DNA of 64,000 nucleotides from Dendrobium chrysotoxum (Eukaryota > Streptophyta > Magnoliopsida > Asparagales > Orchidaceae): positions 21,012,729 to 21,076,728 of the forward strand of contig CM034309.1 in assembly GCA_019925795.1 (NCBI GenBank). The letters are read 5' to 3'. The position numbers and the translations under genes were made by a program. This document shows, piece after piece, positions 22,925 through 35,344 of this stretch. How positions within the stretch are numbered: position 1 is the first letter of the stretch; the number at the start of each line of letters is the position of its first letter. The notes under the pieces are model-generated. The model was not told where the DNA came from. It made no database searches and was given only the letters and a program-made list of their open reading frames with translations.

Positions 22925-23255
22925 GAACCAGGCGTCGATGTCATGTATTAGGCATCGAGAGAAAAGATGACAATGCTGTTGAGAGTCGGACATCGATGTT
23001 ATGCAGTACTATCGAGCATCGATGCTAAGAGGGAGTCTTTCGTCAATGCTGAGAGGGCGTTGTTCATCGATGTTAAGATGACGTCAGCCAAAGATGAGCT
23101 ATCAAGTTATGGGTTGTAGAAATTACTAGCATCGAATATCAATTGTCAAGACAGTGTCAGACTTTAATGTTGAGATGATTTAGAAATATTGATGTTGTAA
23201 CGACGTCAGACATCGATATTGAGATGACATTGGGCATTGTTATGTAATCAAAGTT
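22925..23255. repeat. Degenerate ~25-35-bp tandem repeat around GACATCGATGTT
   Basis: About ten imperfect units of gtcggacatcgatgttgaga occur, with spacer lengths varying. It lies in the shell of the nested DNA element, right of the LINE. The copy at 56042-56370 has small indels. Confidence 0.8.
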
Positions 23256-23587
23256 GCGACCTGCTAAAAAGAATGAAAATTAGAATATTTGATGAATGGA
23301 TATTGAGTGCGGATGATTGGTTTGATGTTGTGGATAGGAAATAAAAATTTAATTTTAAATTTTAAATAAAAAATTAAATACAAGAAATTATATTAAAAAG
23401 TTTCATAAGATATTTAAGACGCGTGTCAGACATGTGTGTTCAATTTGTATTTAATATTTTTTAATCGGACACATTTTTGACATGTCTAATATATGTCAGA
23501 GGCATGTTGAATGCGTGTCATGTCGAATACTTGCCGGACACTACACGACTCTTTGAGGAGAAGTGTCAGTGCATCATAGGAAGAGAT

Positions 23588-23807
23588 GTGTCTCTTCAAT
23601 TTATTTTTGGTTGTATTAAATGCTCTAAAATTGAAATGAAGAAAGTTTGGGTTTGTTTACACATTTTTGGAGTAAATTTCAAAAGGCTAGAAGGCTTGGT
23701 GGCCTACCAATTCAAGGAAATTGGGTGATCTCCTTGAAACTCTACTTTGGTGTCTAGATTTTTTATTTTATGAACTTTCTTTTATTGCAAGTTTCTGTAA
23801 TTTTGTT
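23588..23807. other. Non-coding, right edge of copy 1
   Basis: Unique-looking sequence up to the N run. It matches 56708-56927, where the sequence carries on. Confidence 0.8.
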
Positions 23808-24307
23808 NNNNNNNNNNNNNNNNNNNNNNNNNNNNNNNNNNNNNNNNNNNNNNNNNNNNNNNNNNNNNNNNNNNNNNNNNNNNNNNNNNNNNNNNNNNNN
23901 NNNNNNNNNNNNNNNNNNNNNNNNNNNNNNNNNNNNNNNNNNNNNNNNNNNNNNNNNNNNNNNNNNNNNNNNNNNNNNNNNNNNNNNNNNNNNNNNNNNN
24001 NNNNNNNNNNNNNNNNNNNNNNNNNNNNNNNNNNNNNNNNNNNNNNNNNNNNNNNNNNNNNNNNNNNNNNNNNNNNNNNNNNNNNNNNNNNNNNNNNNNN
24101 NNNNNNNNNNNNNNNNNNNNNNNNNNNNNNNNNNNNNNNNNNNNNNNNNNNNNNNNNNNNNNNNNNNNNNNNNNNNNNNNNNNNNNNNNNNNNNNNNNNN
24201 NNNNNNNNNNNNNNNNNNNNNNNNNNNNNNNNNNNNNNNNNNNNNNNNNNNNNNNNNNNNNNNNNNNNNNNNNNNNNNNNNNNNNNNNNNNNNNNNNNNN
24301 NNNNNNN
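23808..24307. other. Assembly gap, exactly 500 N
   Basis: A run of exactly 500 N looks like a fixed-size scaffold placeholder. Open frames called through it are meaningless. It coincides with the right end of copy 1 of the large duplication. Confidence 0.99.
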
Positions 24308-24837
24308 TACTCTGGTGAAATCAATTTGAAAAACGGATGCCTAACAATTCCAAAAACCCCACTTGTACTGACAAGTGTCAATTTATTAAAGAATTGTAAC
24401 AGATTCCAAAAATTATGAAAAAATTATTGAAATTAAAACATACTAATATCTATGTTATGATGAAGATGATTTGTGATCTAGACTTATAATTACTCCTAAA
24501 ATAATTTGTCACTATTATATGTCAAAATAACCTTTTTAACATTTAAAGGTTACTACAAAAAGACGCCTCGATGTTTAAGAGTTTAGCTTCTTTTACTTAA
24601 GGGGTTTCATAATCTTTTTCACTTAAGTAATTAACATTCTGGTCAGTATTCTTATCTTAGAATCATCCACAAGGCAGATATTATTCTAGAGGTGGCCTCT
24701 ACAAGTTCAAGAGGTGACTTCCGCCACATAACACTTTATCCTATACCAGGTTCAACAGGTGACTTCCATGTGTAGCACTTTATCTTGTATGACACGTAGT
24801 TCCCATCTTTCGGTTGGTGTATTGCTCTGATACTATT
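24308..24837 (-). other. Possible internal start of an LTR retrotransposon
   Basis: On the minus strand the segment begins with TAGTATCAGAGCAA (24822-24835). This differs by one base from the TGGTATCAGAGC complement of initiator-Met tRNA used as a primer-binding site. The rest is non-coding. A block at about 24550-24612 (cgatgtttaagagt...) is a diverged copy of 25008-25072 inside the LTR. Confidence 0.45.
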
Positions 24838-26068
24838 TGTAACTACCCAAACTCTTAACTATAGAGATATTATTCTCTTAGGATTAAAGATGTCACGATT
24901 TTGTCCTGTTGGTGTAACTTCCTATGAGATTATCTATCCTAGGATTTCTCTGGTATGAGCATACTAATTAACTACACAGCTTCTTATTGAAATTTCAACC
25001 ATTACACCAAAAAGTGGCTCGATGTTTAAGAGTAATTTGGCTTCTTTACTTAAGAGGTTTCACACTTAGCCCATATATATATATATTCATTAGCAGAATC
25101 CCACATCGGTAGCCTGCAGGCTCCGGTACAACAGAATCCCACCTCGGTCGCCCACTAGTGTCGACATAATAGAATTTCACATCAGTTACCTACTGGGACT
25201 AACATAACGAAGCCCACCTTGGTCGCCCACCGACGCCAATATAATAAAATCCCACCTCAATAGCATCTCGGCCCGCATAACAGAATCTCACATCGGTCGC
25301 CCATTGGCGCCGACATAATAACACATCACATCATCTCGCATTTCTTTCACTATTATACACATTTTTTATTCATTTTCTTAATTAAAATATATTTGGACTC
25401 AATTTGAAAATTACCAAAATGCTTTAATGGTAGGCAACGAAAATACTACTGAGCAAAAATGTACAATTTTCAAACATAACTAAATTATCAAAAATTATGT
25501 AAAACATCATTATAAGACTTTAATCGTACTACAACAGTATTTTTAGAGTCTGAATTATTTTCTATTTGATAAAAACTGCATAAAATCCAAAACATCTAGC
25601 AAAAAATTTCAAAAAATACTCAAGATATTTGTAATCACAATCTTTATAATATAGAAAAAGGTAAATGATAAAATTTCTACCAATACAAAATTATTCTCAA
25701 TTTTTCAGTAATAAAATTATAAATTTTATTGAATAAATTTAAAAAATATTTAATTATTGAAAACTTAGATAGACAAAATGCTATATACCTCGATCCGTTC
25801 ATTTTTCCGAACTAGCCCGACGGCTAAAAATGGCTCAAAGCGATTCAAAATCCCTTTTCCCAACTAGCCCGACGGCTAGAATGACTCAAAGCGATTCAAA
25901 ATCCCTGTTCTTTCTCTCAAAAACCTTCTCTTTCTCTCTCTACGGCTCGGTCGATTGCATATGTCAAAAGAATCAAACATTGGAAATATTTTAACTTTAA
26001 AGTGATGTTAATAGCCTAGCTCTACAGTGCTAGTTCAAAACCCAAATTTTAGAACCGGGAGCGCTACA
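24838..26068 (-). mobile_element. LTR of a Ty3/gypsy-like element, 1231 bp, minus strand
   Basis: Minus-strand ends are TGTAGCGCTCCC at 26068 and ...GTTACA at 24838, two bases before a primer-binding-like site. That arrangement is expected of a 5' LTR. Internal tandem structures are a ~40-bp minisatellite (25086-25325) and a 50-bp duplication (actagcccgacggctaraa near 25810 and 25864). The matching 3' LTR would lie in or beyond the N gap, so no target duplication can be tested. The right edge is the weaker one. Confidence 0.5.
25086..25325. repeat. ~40-bp minisatellite (cccacctcggtcgcccac)
   Basis: Six imperfect units of agaatcccacctcggtcgcc plus a variable gccgacataata tail. GC-rich compared with the surroundings, and part of the LTR. 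Confidence 0.85.
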
Positions 26069-26481
26069 ATCTCACTAATTGGGACATATTACTGTAGTAG
26101 TGCTGAGACACTTGGACACCCAGCATTGAGGCGCTCAAATAATAATATTTCTTAGATTTTGCCCAAATTTGCTTGAGGCCCTTAGGACTCATTTTAGAAC
26201 ATATACACTCATTTTCATGCATAAAAACACTTTTAAAGATATGCAAATGGGTTAAAAACTCAAAATTTTAAATAATTACCTTTTTCTAATTGAGTCAACT
26301 AGTCTTATTTGAACTTTGATCCTAGAGGTCTCACGGAGAGAAAGCTCTACAGGATTTTTTCATCTGTCGCTTTTGTTATAAAAAATATTATGATCATTAT
26401 AAGTGACCTCTACTCTATTTCTATTTTTAATGATTTTGAGTTTGATATATTTTTCCTTCTTTAAAGTGATAAAAATGCGAA
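26069..26481. other. Non-coding stretch
   Basis: No gene or terminus is recognised. A 60-codon minus-strand frame is not supported by anything. Confidence 0.5.
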
Positions 26482-26489
26482 ATCTCTCA

Positions 26490-26997
26490 TAGGGGTGTCA
26501 ATTTTGGGTCACGAGTCGAGTTCGGGTCGAACTCGAAACTTACCCGACCTATTCGAGTCAACCCGACCCCGACCTAGTTTTACAAACGGGTCAGTTATCC
26601 AAACCCGAACTGACCCGTAAGTCTTAAACCTTATTTGGTTATTTCGATTTCTCGTAACTCACGCACGCGATTCGGTCCTTCGGCAGCGGGATCCGCCAGT
26701 GACAGCGGTGCAGGCGGGGTAGGTGCGACAATGGGCAGGCGGGGAAGGAAACTCGGGTAGATGCAACAACGACTCGATGCGATGAGATGCAACGCAAGCA
26801 GCCACGGGCAAGGGCGGTCAGAGCGGGCAGACGAATTTTTCCGGGTCATTCCGGGTTATTCCCGAGTTTTCGGGTGAACCCGAACCTGACCCGGTTTTGC
26901 AAACAGGTCAGTTTTTCGAACCCAAACCCAACTTGCTTCGGGTTTGGGTCAACCCAAACCCAAAATTTTTGGGTTGGGTCCAATATTGACACTCCTA
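26490..26997. mobile_element. hAT-type MITE, 508 bp, perfect 8-bp target duplication
   Basis: The left end is TAGGGGTGTCAA and the right end, reversed, TAGGAGTGTCAA. ATCTCTCA flanks both sides (26482-26489 and 26998-27005). The sub-terminal DNA is a mirrored series of gggtcgggtt/aacccgaccc words, so the element can fold back. Its centre is a CpG-rich block (about 26660-26850). TAGGGGTG ends with 8-bp duplications are the known signature of hAT elements. It carries no transposase, so it is non-autonomous. Confidence 0.9.
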
Positions 26998-27005
26998 ATC
27001 TCTCA

Positions 27006-27449
27006 TTCTAATGAATTTTTATTATATAACTTTTGATATATTATATATATCGTTATCCAGTGAAAGTTTCTAAATATTTTGGCTGGTTTATTTGAAACTT
27101 TCACTAGGAAATTGATAATTATAATTTTTTAAAGTTAATAAATAATATATAAATTTTTTATATTTTATAAATCATTGCATTTTATACATGAAATTAAATG
27201 TTGAACTATATAGAGAAAATGATAAGACTAATATAAGGTACATGTCATGTCCTAGAATCAAATTTGAAAGAATTCTTAATTTATCATTTTTATATTATAC
27301 CAGAGCTTCTTTAAATTATCAATATAATAAATCTATATTTAGTGAAAGAACTAACTATTGCATACCTCAAAATATTGTATTATATTCATTCTCCTAAAAT
27401 CAATATATAATAGCTAGGAGATCAGTATAATTACTACTATATCATAAAC
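27006..27449. other. Non-coding AT-rich stretch
   Basis: Nothing assignable. A 69-codon frame at 27188-27397 has AT-driven composition and no family. Confidence 0.5.
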
Positions 27450-29761
27450 TCCGAACTACAAAAGAATAAGAGAAAATATAAACAAAATCAAAAAAAATAT
27501 ATGAGGATCTCTGTCAATCTAACTCTGCCTGGTCGTGACTCTTTTCCTCACCTAAATTTATTAAAATCTATATAATGAGCTAAAAAGCCAAGCAGTAGCT
27601 TAAACTCACCAAAGCTTTCAACATAAGGCTAGAGGAATCAATATGCATACTCAGTTAAGTCAATAAAATCAATCTCATCAAAGATCAGTTATTATTTATA
27701 AAGCTCAAGATGATGAATAATAAAAGTAGGAAAATCATTATAATGAATCTAGGAATCAATAATAGGCATGAGAATCATAAAGTTAATAAAATATCAATAC
27801 TATAATAATTCAAGCGTTAGTAAAAAAGAATTATAGGTACACATTTATCAATATTATCAATCTTATATACATCCTATCAATTATATGTAATTAGTACTTA
27901 TATTCATTCATATGTTATCAATATACACATGTTACTATCCTATCTATCAATGCTATCAGTATATGCATGCATTAGGATATGGTTCAACAAGGTAGGATAT
28001 CTAGCTTTAATGCAGCATTTTCATCCTTTTGATCTATTTATTTTTTATATCATTATATAATTATCATTCATCTTTTATTATTATTATTACAGGTGGCTTT
28101 CAAAAATTATTAAAAGTTGTCACCCTCTACCTATTTGTATAATTCAGTCATCTGCTACAGGTTACAATTGGGATAACACCACAAGCTATCTTTAAAGGAA
28201 AGCTCGTCAGCCCACCCTCATACGTAGGGTATTATATTTTAAGGAAAAATACCGTATTCTACCTGATGAAATTTAGTGATGTTATTGTCAAAATGTCTAC
28301 ACCATTCATATCAATTATATATAAAAAGTTATATGGTAAAAATTCGATAAATTAGAAGAAAATATATTTTTATCAATTTAGGAGAGAAGAAATCCATCTA
28401 ACTCAAAATCATTAAAAATTAAAATGAGATTTTGGTTACTTACAACGAAATAGATAAAATCTCTGAATAAAATCGACAGATGAAAAAGCTCTGAACAATC
28501 TTTTCTCTTTTCTCTCTCTCTCTCTTCCTTCTTCAACAAGGCATGATGCTAAATTCAAAATTTCATTTTAAAAAAATCATTTCAAAAATTCAAGTTATTA
28601 AAGTGTATTTATATTTAAATAAGGAAGGTTGTCTATCAACACTATAATTAATATGTGTTAGCTCTTAAAACATAAATCCTATATAGAAGGGTGGGCCCAC
28701 ATGCTTTTCTTAAAATAAAGATTTATGGTATAATCCTAGGAGTTAACGTATAATCAATTGACCGATTAAGCTGATAAATAGAGAGTGATGAATTTTAATA
28801 ATTTATTGAAATTCATTTATAAATTGATTTAAGATTTATGAATGATGATGGTAAGATAAAGATTGATGACCAATTAGTTGATAGTTGGGAGTTAAAAATA
28901 TTGAAAATACTATATAAAAGCTGGATGTGTTGCATGCCTTGCTGAATTCAATATTAATATGCATATATGATAACACACATAATTGCATATATGATATGAT
29001 AAATATAGAAATGACAGATATGAAAGATGATATATTAGACAAATGATAGTTATGACATTTGACATATAAGATAAATAAATTGATGATAGATGTGCTTATG
29101 ATTGATGATTGATAAGCCTGAAAATTGGTAAGATTTATGATTGATAAGACGAATGACATGTGAGATACGATATATAGTGATTGATTAACTGATGACAGGA
29201 TTGATTGGTCACATGTTTGACATGTAGCTAGGTTGATAGAGTACTGATATGAACAACTAAGATATGATGAGGATATGATTTATATAATGATAAGATTGTA
29301 TATGAATTATATGATATATTAATTGTTACATATTGCTACAGTTATATATTTACTGCTTCTATTTGATGTATTAACTTCAGTTATAGATATTGGTTACTTG
29401 CTATGCTATGTGCTCATTATATGATTTTTACATATTTTTAGGCAAGGGTAATGATCATGTAGATTGAGGTTAATCTGGGTTGCATGCTTGAGTTTTCTTT
29501 CTATATCTGTCAGTCTTTCTTTTATTCTTTTATTCTTTTATAGTCATACTGTATTTGTAGTGATGTACTGTTGTTAGTTGCATATCATAGCTATTATATA
29601 TGTCATTTTGGACTCTAAGTTAGGGTGTAAATTTTGACTATATAAATGTATTTATGTTTTTCGCTGTTTATATTTCTTGAATATAATTTGTAAGTTTTGG
29701 ACGTTAATTGAAATGATAGAGAGATGAAAAATTCTTCCAATTTAGGTTCTAGGGTATGACA
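27450..29761 (-). mobile_element. Third, diverged copy of the gypsy-like/GATA element
   Basis: The minus-strand start TGTCATACCCTAGAACC at 29761 parallels TGTGACGCCCTAAAATC at 10976. Moving left, it keeps the same order as 5800-10976: agtcatactgtatttgtag, the tttttaggcaagggta phrase (29439), a shorter GATA tract (28830-29170), the ctcttttctctctctctc stretch (28502) and the ttggttacttacaacgaa phrase (28432). It lacks the copia LTR, so it shows the uninterrupted state. No coding capacity is seen. The left end is undefined. Confidence 0.5.
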
Positions 29762-31154
29762 CATCAATTCCCTTATATCTCAAAATATTCTTCTCAGAAG
29801 AGCTAACTAGAGGTGCGCAAGTAATACTTTAATGGTGGTGAAGTATTTGTAGGTGTAGGAATAATAGCACGTGACATCTGTTGAAGTGATCATTTCCATC
29901 ATGCAAATGGGTTAGCTCGAAAGCGTTTGTTGACAAACAATATTACTGAAAAAATCATATATGCATTTAAATCATATGATCATATGATGATAGCCTAAGG
30001 CTATTAAAAGTAGGTGGAAGGCAACTAGATTTAATTGAAAAAAATGGAGGGTTTAAGGTGATGACTACTAAATCAACTTGAATAGGTGAATCAACTTGAA
30101 TTGGAGATTCAAAATTTATTTCTTATGGCTTAACATTTATATCATTTTTATTTGACTCATAATTGCTGTTACTTGACATTTGATCACTCAAATCTTTCAA
30201 TATATTTCAAAATTTTATCATTTTGTCCAAAAATTTATTTTATAATCGAGACATCTTTTTTTATAATATCATTATGTAATAAATAATATATTAGCAAATT
30301 AAGATATTATGGTTTAAAAATTCTAACAAGAGTACTTCGGGAGAATTTAAATGATCCAATGTAAACTTGAAAATTTCAATAATAATACATTTGCAAAGGA
30401 TTTCTATCTAATCCTTCGAGTCATCCAACGCTCCTCCAAGATTTGCTCTAAGACCAAATTTGGTGGAGTGGCCACCAAGGGTTTAGCAAGGTTGTTATTT
30501 TGGCCTTGGAAGGGTTCTAAAATGTGTTAGGATGACGTTTAAGTTTTAAGAAGGATTGAAATGGAGTAGTTTTTAAGTTTCATGCAATGAAAAAGCAATA
30601 TAGTTTTCATCAAATTCCAAAGAATATTGATGGGTCAAATTGGGGCTATAATCCCACTATATCTGATTCAATCTAATTTTGGTTGACAACTCTAGAAAAG
30701 ATTTTTATGGGATTTTCTTAGGTAGAATGGTAGGAAATAGATATGGGATATGAGGTTATGAAATCAGAATAGTTTTATAGCTAAATAAAAATAAGTGAGA
30801 CAATAAGTGATGAGAAGAATCTTTTCGATGAATGGCAACATGATGACATCATGTTATGTCACTAGTCATGGGATAGTAGGCGATGGTAAGAATGTTGCCA
30901 ATTAAAGTCTTAAAGCAAGTAAAGCCGACAAAACCAAGATGGGTATGTTGGCCTTCTAAACTTGTAAAAGTCACTTAGGTGAGCTAGGTTGGGTCTAGGA
31001 TAGGTCAAATAAGCCTAAAAGGACAACTACAGTCACACAGACTATTTAGCTTAACCATAGATAGTGAGCTAGAGAGTTCAAATTGGAATCCAAGCAAGGA
31101 GCGGCAACAAATGACCATTTATGCTCCTTTGAAATTATCATAATGACAACATTT
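29762..31154. other. Non-coding stretch
   Basis: No frame, RNA or terminus that I can support. It may continue old retrotransposon sequence. Confidence 0.45.
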
Positions 31155-31266
31155 TTTGATGATCGGGATAGTTTTTTATCACTATTTTTTTTGCTGTTTT
31201 CAAGAATTTTTTGAACTAGAAAACTGCTTTAAAAAACAATGAGAAAATTATCCTAAACGAAACTTA
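31155..31266. mobile_element. Foldback MITE remnant
   Basis: The right arm gagaaaattatcctaaacgaaacttaa and inner arms tttgaactagaaaactgctt resemble the GGCTTCGTTTGGGA family. The left arm is degenerate. Confidence 0.35.
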
Positions 31267-31544
31267 ACTGATCAATAATCGCCAGTGCGATTCTATTGAT
31301 TACCTTCATGACAGAAGTCAATGTTCCCGATGGGTTACATGATTTCATATTCATGTTTATGATGATTACTGACTTTCACACTATCCTCCTTTCTTAATGA
31401 TCTTGTAATGAATTCTGGACTAATATTTTGCAAGCAATATGTCTTTTATGAGTTTGCCACATGAGTGTTTAGACTTTTCTAAAAGAAAGATGACCTCATC
31501 TCCCAACTCATAGGAATTTTTATGATGTGCAACCCTCACCTTTA

Positions 31545-31666
31545 GGCTTCGTTTGGGATGACTTTTTTCCTGCTTCTTAAAACAGCTTTCTAGTTCAATA
31601 ATTAAAATTTTTTGTACTTGAAAGCTGCTTTAAGAAGCAATACGAAAGCTGTCTCAAACGAAACCT
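31545..31666. mobile_element. Foldback MITE, 122 bp, TTA target duplication
   Basis: TTA lies at 31542-31544 and 31667-31669. The ends are GGCTTCGTTTGGGATGACTT and, reversed, GGTTTCGTTTGAGACAGCTT. The inner arms cttcttaaaacagctttcta and tgaaagctgctttaagaag make a long near-continuous hairpin. It is the best-preserved short member of the family in this window. Confidence 0.8.
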
Positions 31667-31669
31667 TAG

Positions 31670-32516
31670 TTTATGATTTGGATTATTCAATCAAATTAGA
31701 TTGGATGGCTTTGCTGTAATGAATGACACAGAAAATAGCCATGCCTTTGTAATGGCCTTCCTTGTTTTTTTTCCTTTTGATGAATTCACAATACATGACC
31801 TTGTTTTTCGCATTTCTCCAACAATGTCGCTGTCAAAGCAGTACTGCAATAATGCGACATGGAACTGCAGCAATAAGATTTCAACTGCATGATGAAAATT
31901 TAGGTGGGCAAATGAGTGGTTTTCAATATTGTGGCTCCATCACTTAACCACAACTTAGCTTCGTTTTTGGTATGTGAAGTTCTGAAACCTGCAATCATAA
32001 CTTGTAGCTGCTACCCAACAATTGAAATAGTAAAACTCTGAATTTGACAGGTTCATAATTTCCACTGAATTACTATCCAAATTAATCTTTCTTTGCACTC
32101 TTGCTATAGTGACTCCTGTGTTCAGTTGAAGAGAGGTGGAGCTACGAATTGTGCTTAGTGGGGGCACAAATTGATGATTTCAAAAATATCACCGAGCTTT
32201 TTTATTCGGCTTTGGAAACAACATTGGAAGTTTTTTTTTAATTTAGTATTAAGAATAAAATATATGCTAATAAAAATATACAATTTGTCATCGACATAGC
32301 TTGGTCAAGCTGGTCTGTGTTTGAATAGCTGATCAAAAAGCAGCTCATATCAATGTAGTTCAAAACAATATTTATAACATTGTTATTTGTTGCATTATTT
32401 ACCATATTTTGAGAGAAAAAATGGTAGAAGATTTGAGGCAAATTATAATTGTATCTCTGCCATTTGCCATAACATCGAAAAAGCCATTCGTCTTAAACTT
32501 ATCAACTTGAAGTACA
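31670..32516. other. Non-coding or unrecognised
   Basis: Several 60-70-codon frames occur on both strands (for example 31701-31892), none with a recognisable domain or splice context. Confidence 0.45.
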
Positions 32517-35344
32517 AGAATGATGTTATGAACTTAATTATTTAACAGGAGCTTCTACACTTTGATCTGTTGTATATGTTTTGGGGTATATACTTGGAAT
32601 TTTATTTTTGGGCACTCTCTGCTATTTTTATTTCTACCCTTCACTACAGATGCTTGTTTTCTTGGTTCTGCAAGATATATAATATTGATTATTTGGGTTA
32701 TTTCAACTTCCGTTTTGGTGGCTGATGCATATTCTTTTTAGTCTATCATTTCCCACTTTGACTACAATTTCTCTAAGCTGGCTGATAGCTCTTATACGAT
32801 GTAACTGGATGATGATGAAGACCGTTTGAGAAAAACTGTCAGTCATATTCCCATCGGATGATCGAGATGGCAACCAAGATTCCCCCCTTGCATTGTAATT
32901 TCGGCAACCAGCGAATGATTGAATTTGGTTTACCAAGAGCCCTTTTTGATTTTTTTGAGTCAAATAATTTTTGAGTTTTGATATAAATGTAATTCAAGTT
33001 TTTTGTTATGCTCATTTTTTTGAGCAAGGTCTCTATTTTTGTTTAGAGCTGCTGCTCATTATAAATTGGTTTCACTGCAAAAATCAAAAATTATAAAAAT
33101 TGGGTTAATTTTTCATTATTAGAATAGGTTTCTTCAACAAGCTGGATTATTATTATTATTCTAACAGATCTATAAGCATTAATTGCAAAAATAATTAATG
33201 AAATGTTACGTAACATGTTAAAATAATATTTTAATGGTTTATAATGCATAAATGCATGGGGTCTGATTGGCCTCACTAGCCCCGTACAGGCTATCATAGG
33301 TGCTATTCCTTCATGGTACTATAGTTCTGTAATGTTTATTGAGGTTTAACTCATATGTCTCCCATTCAAAAGTTGATAAGCACGCAGCTCATTTTGTTCT
33401 ATTGGTTGGGAGCTTTGGCTACTAATCAAGAGGCCTTGGGTTTTAGTCTTGGATATATGATGCATGTATGAGTTTGCCTTAATTGCCTAAGAATGATGTT
33501 ATGAACTTAATTAGTTAACTGGAGCTTCTACACTTTGATCTATTGTGTATGTTTTGGGGTATATGCTTGGATTTTTATTTTTGGGCACTCTCTGTTGTTT
33601 TTATTTCTACTCTTCACTATAGATGCTTTTTTTCCTTGTTCTGTAAGATATATAGTTTTGGTTATCTGGGTATTATTTCAACTTCCTTTTTGGTGGTTGA
33701 TGCATAGTCTTTTTAGTCTGTAATTTCTCCCTTTGACTACAAATTCTCTATGCTGGCTAGTTGCTCTTGTACGATATAACTGGATGATGATGAAGACCAT
33801 TTGAGAAAATCTGTCAGTCCTATTTACATTGGATGATCAAGATGGCGACCAAGATTCCTCCCTTGCATTGTAATTTCGGCAACCATAGAATGATTGAATT
33901 TGGTTTACTAAGAGCCCTTTTTGATTTTTTGAGTCAAGTAATATTTTAGTTTTGAAATAAATGTAATTCAATTTTTTTGTTATGCTCATTTCTTTGAGAA
34001 AGGTCCCTATTTTTTGTTTAGTGCTGCTGCTCATTACAAATTGGCTTCAATGCAAAAACCTAAAAATTATAAAAATTGGGTTAATTTTTCATTATTAGAA
34101 CAGGTTTCTTCAACAAGCTCAATTATTATTATTATTATTTTTCTAACAGATCTATAAACGTTAATTGCAAAAATAATTAATGAAATGTTACATAACATGT
34201 TAAAATAATATTTTAAAGGTTTATAATGCATAAATGCATGGTGTATGATAGGCCTCGCTAGCCCCGTACAAGCTATCATAGGTGTCATTCAGTCATGGTA
34301 CTATAGTTATCTAATGTTTACTGAGGTTTAACTCATATGTCTCCCATTCAAACGTTGACAAGCACGCAACTCATTTTGGTCTATTGGTTGGAAGCTTTGG
34401 CTACTAATCAAGAGGTCTTAGGTATTAGTTTTGGATATGAGTTTGCCTTAATTGATCAAGAATGATGTTATGAACTTTATTACTAAACTGGAGCTTCTAC
34501 ACTTTGATATGTTGTGTATATTTTTTGGTATATGCTTGGATTTTTATTTTTTGGCACTCTCTGCTGTTTTTATTTGTACTCTTCACCTAGATGCTTTTTC
34601 TCCTGGTTCTATAAGATATATAGTTTTGGTTATCTAGGTATTATTTCAACTTCCTTTTTGGTGGCTGATGCATATTCTTTTTAGTATGTGATTTCTCCCT
34701 TTGACTACAAATTCTTTATGCTGGCTGGTTGCACTTATACGATATAACTGGACGATGATGAAGATCGTTTGATAAAATTTGTCAGTCCTATTCACATCAG
34801 ATGATCGAGATGGCGACCAAGATTCCTCCCTTGCGTTGTAATTTTGGCAACCAGAGAATGAATTTGATTTACTAAGAGCCCTTTTTGATTTTTTTGAGTC
34901 AAGTAATTTTTGAGTTTTGATATAAATGTAATTCATTTTTTTGTTATGCTCATTTCTTTGAGCAATGTCCCTATTTTTTGTTCAGAGCTGCTCATTACAA
35001 ATTGGCTTCAATGCAAAAACCTAAAAATTATAAAAATTGGGTTCATTTTTCATTATTAGAATATGTTTACTATCATTATTTTTCTAACAGATCTATTAAC
35101 ATTAATTGCCAAAATAATTAATGAAATGTTATGTAACATGTTAAAATAATATTTTAAAGGTTTATAATGCATAAATGCATGGGGTCTGATTGGCCTCACT
35201 AGTTTTATATAGGCTATCATAGGTGCCATTCCTTCATGCATGGTACTATAGTTCTCTAATGTTTACTGAGGTTCAACTGATATGTTTCCCATTCAAAAGT
35301 TGATAATCACGCATCTGATTTTGGTCTATTGGTTGGGTGCTTTA

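Larger units (their letters stand above)
16665..23579. mobile_element. hAT-like foldback DNA element, outer shell of a three-level nest (copy 1)
   Basis: The left end is CTATGATGCACAGACAC and the right end, reversed, CTATGATGCACTGACAC (16 of 17 identical). A perfect 8-bp target duplication, GAAGAGAT, flanks it at 16657-16664 and 23580-23587. The shell is now 6915 bp only because an RTE LINE (16818-22840), itself split by an LTR element, sits inside. The remaining shell DNA is AT-rich and non-coding, with repeated gacac/gtgtc words near both ends. An 8-bp duplication fits hAT; a 9-bp Mutator-type reading is less good. Confidence 0.8.
1..23807. other. Copy 1 of a >23.8-kb near-identical duplicated segment
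   Basis: The whole block recurs at 33066-56927 in the same orientation and order, with only scattered substitutions and small indels in the stretches I compared. Landmarks keep a nearly constant offset: the GATA tract by 33068, the solo copia LTR by 33056, the SINE by 33104, the nested LTR start by 33104 and its end by 33116, and the end of the block by 33120. The match is already running at base 1, so the segment probably extends left of the window. It stops exactly where the N run begins, which points to a contig end. Confidence 0.97.

Noticed and set aside
23721..24381. Frames of 182-202 codons across the N run
   Set aside because: They are almost entirely X from the 500-N gap.
31701..31892. 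63-codon frame as a small gene
   Set aside because: Overlapped by equally open frames on the other strand, with no known family.
33535..33723. 62-codon hydrophobic frame as a small membrane protein
   Set aside because: The composition follows T-rich DNA, and the sister units carry stops or shifts in the same frame.
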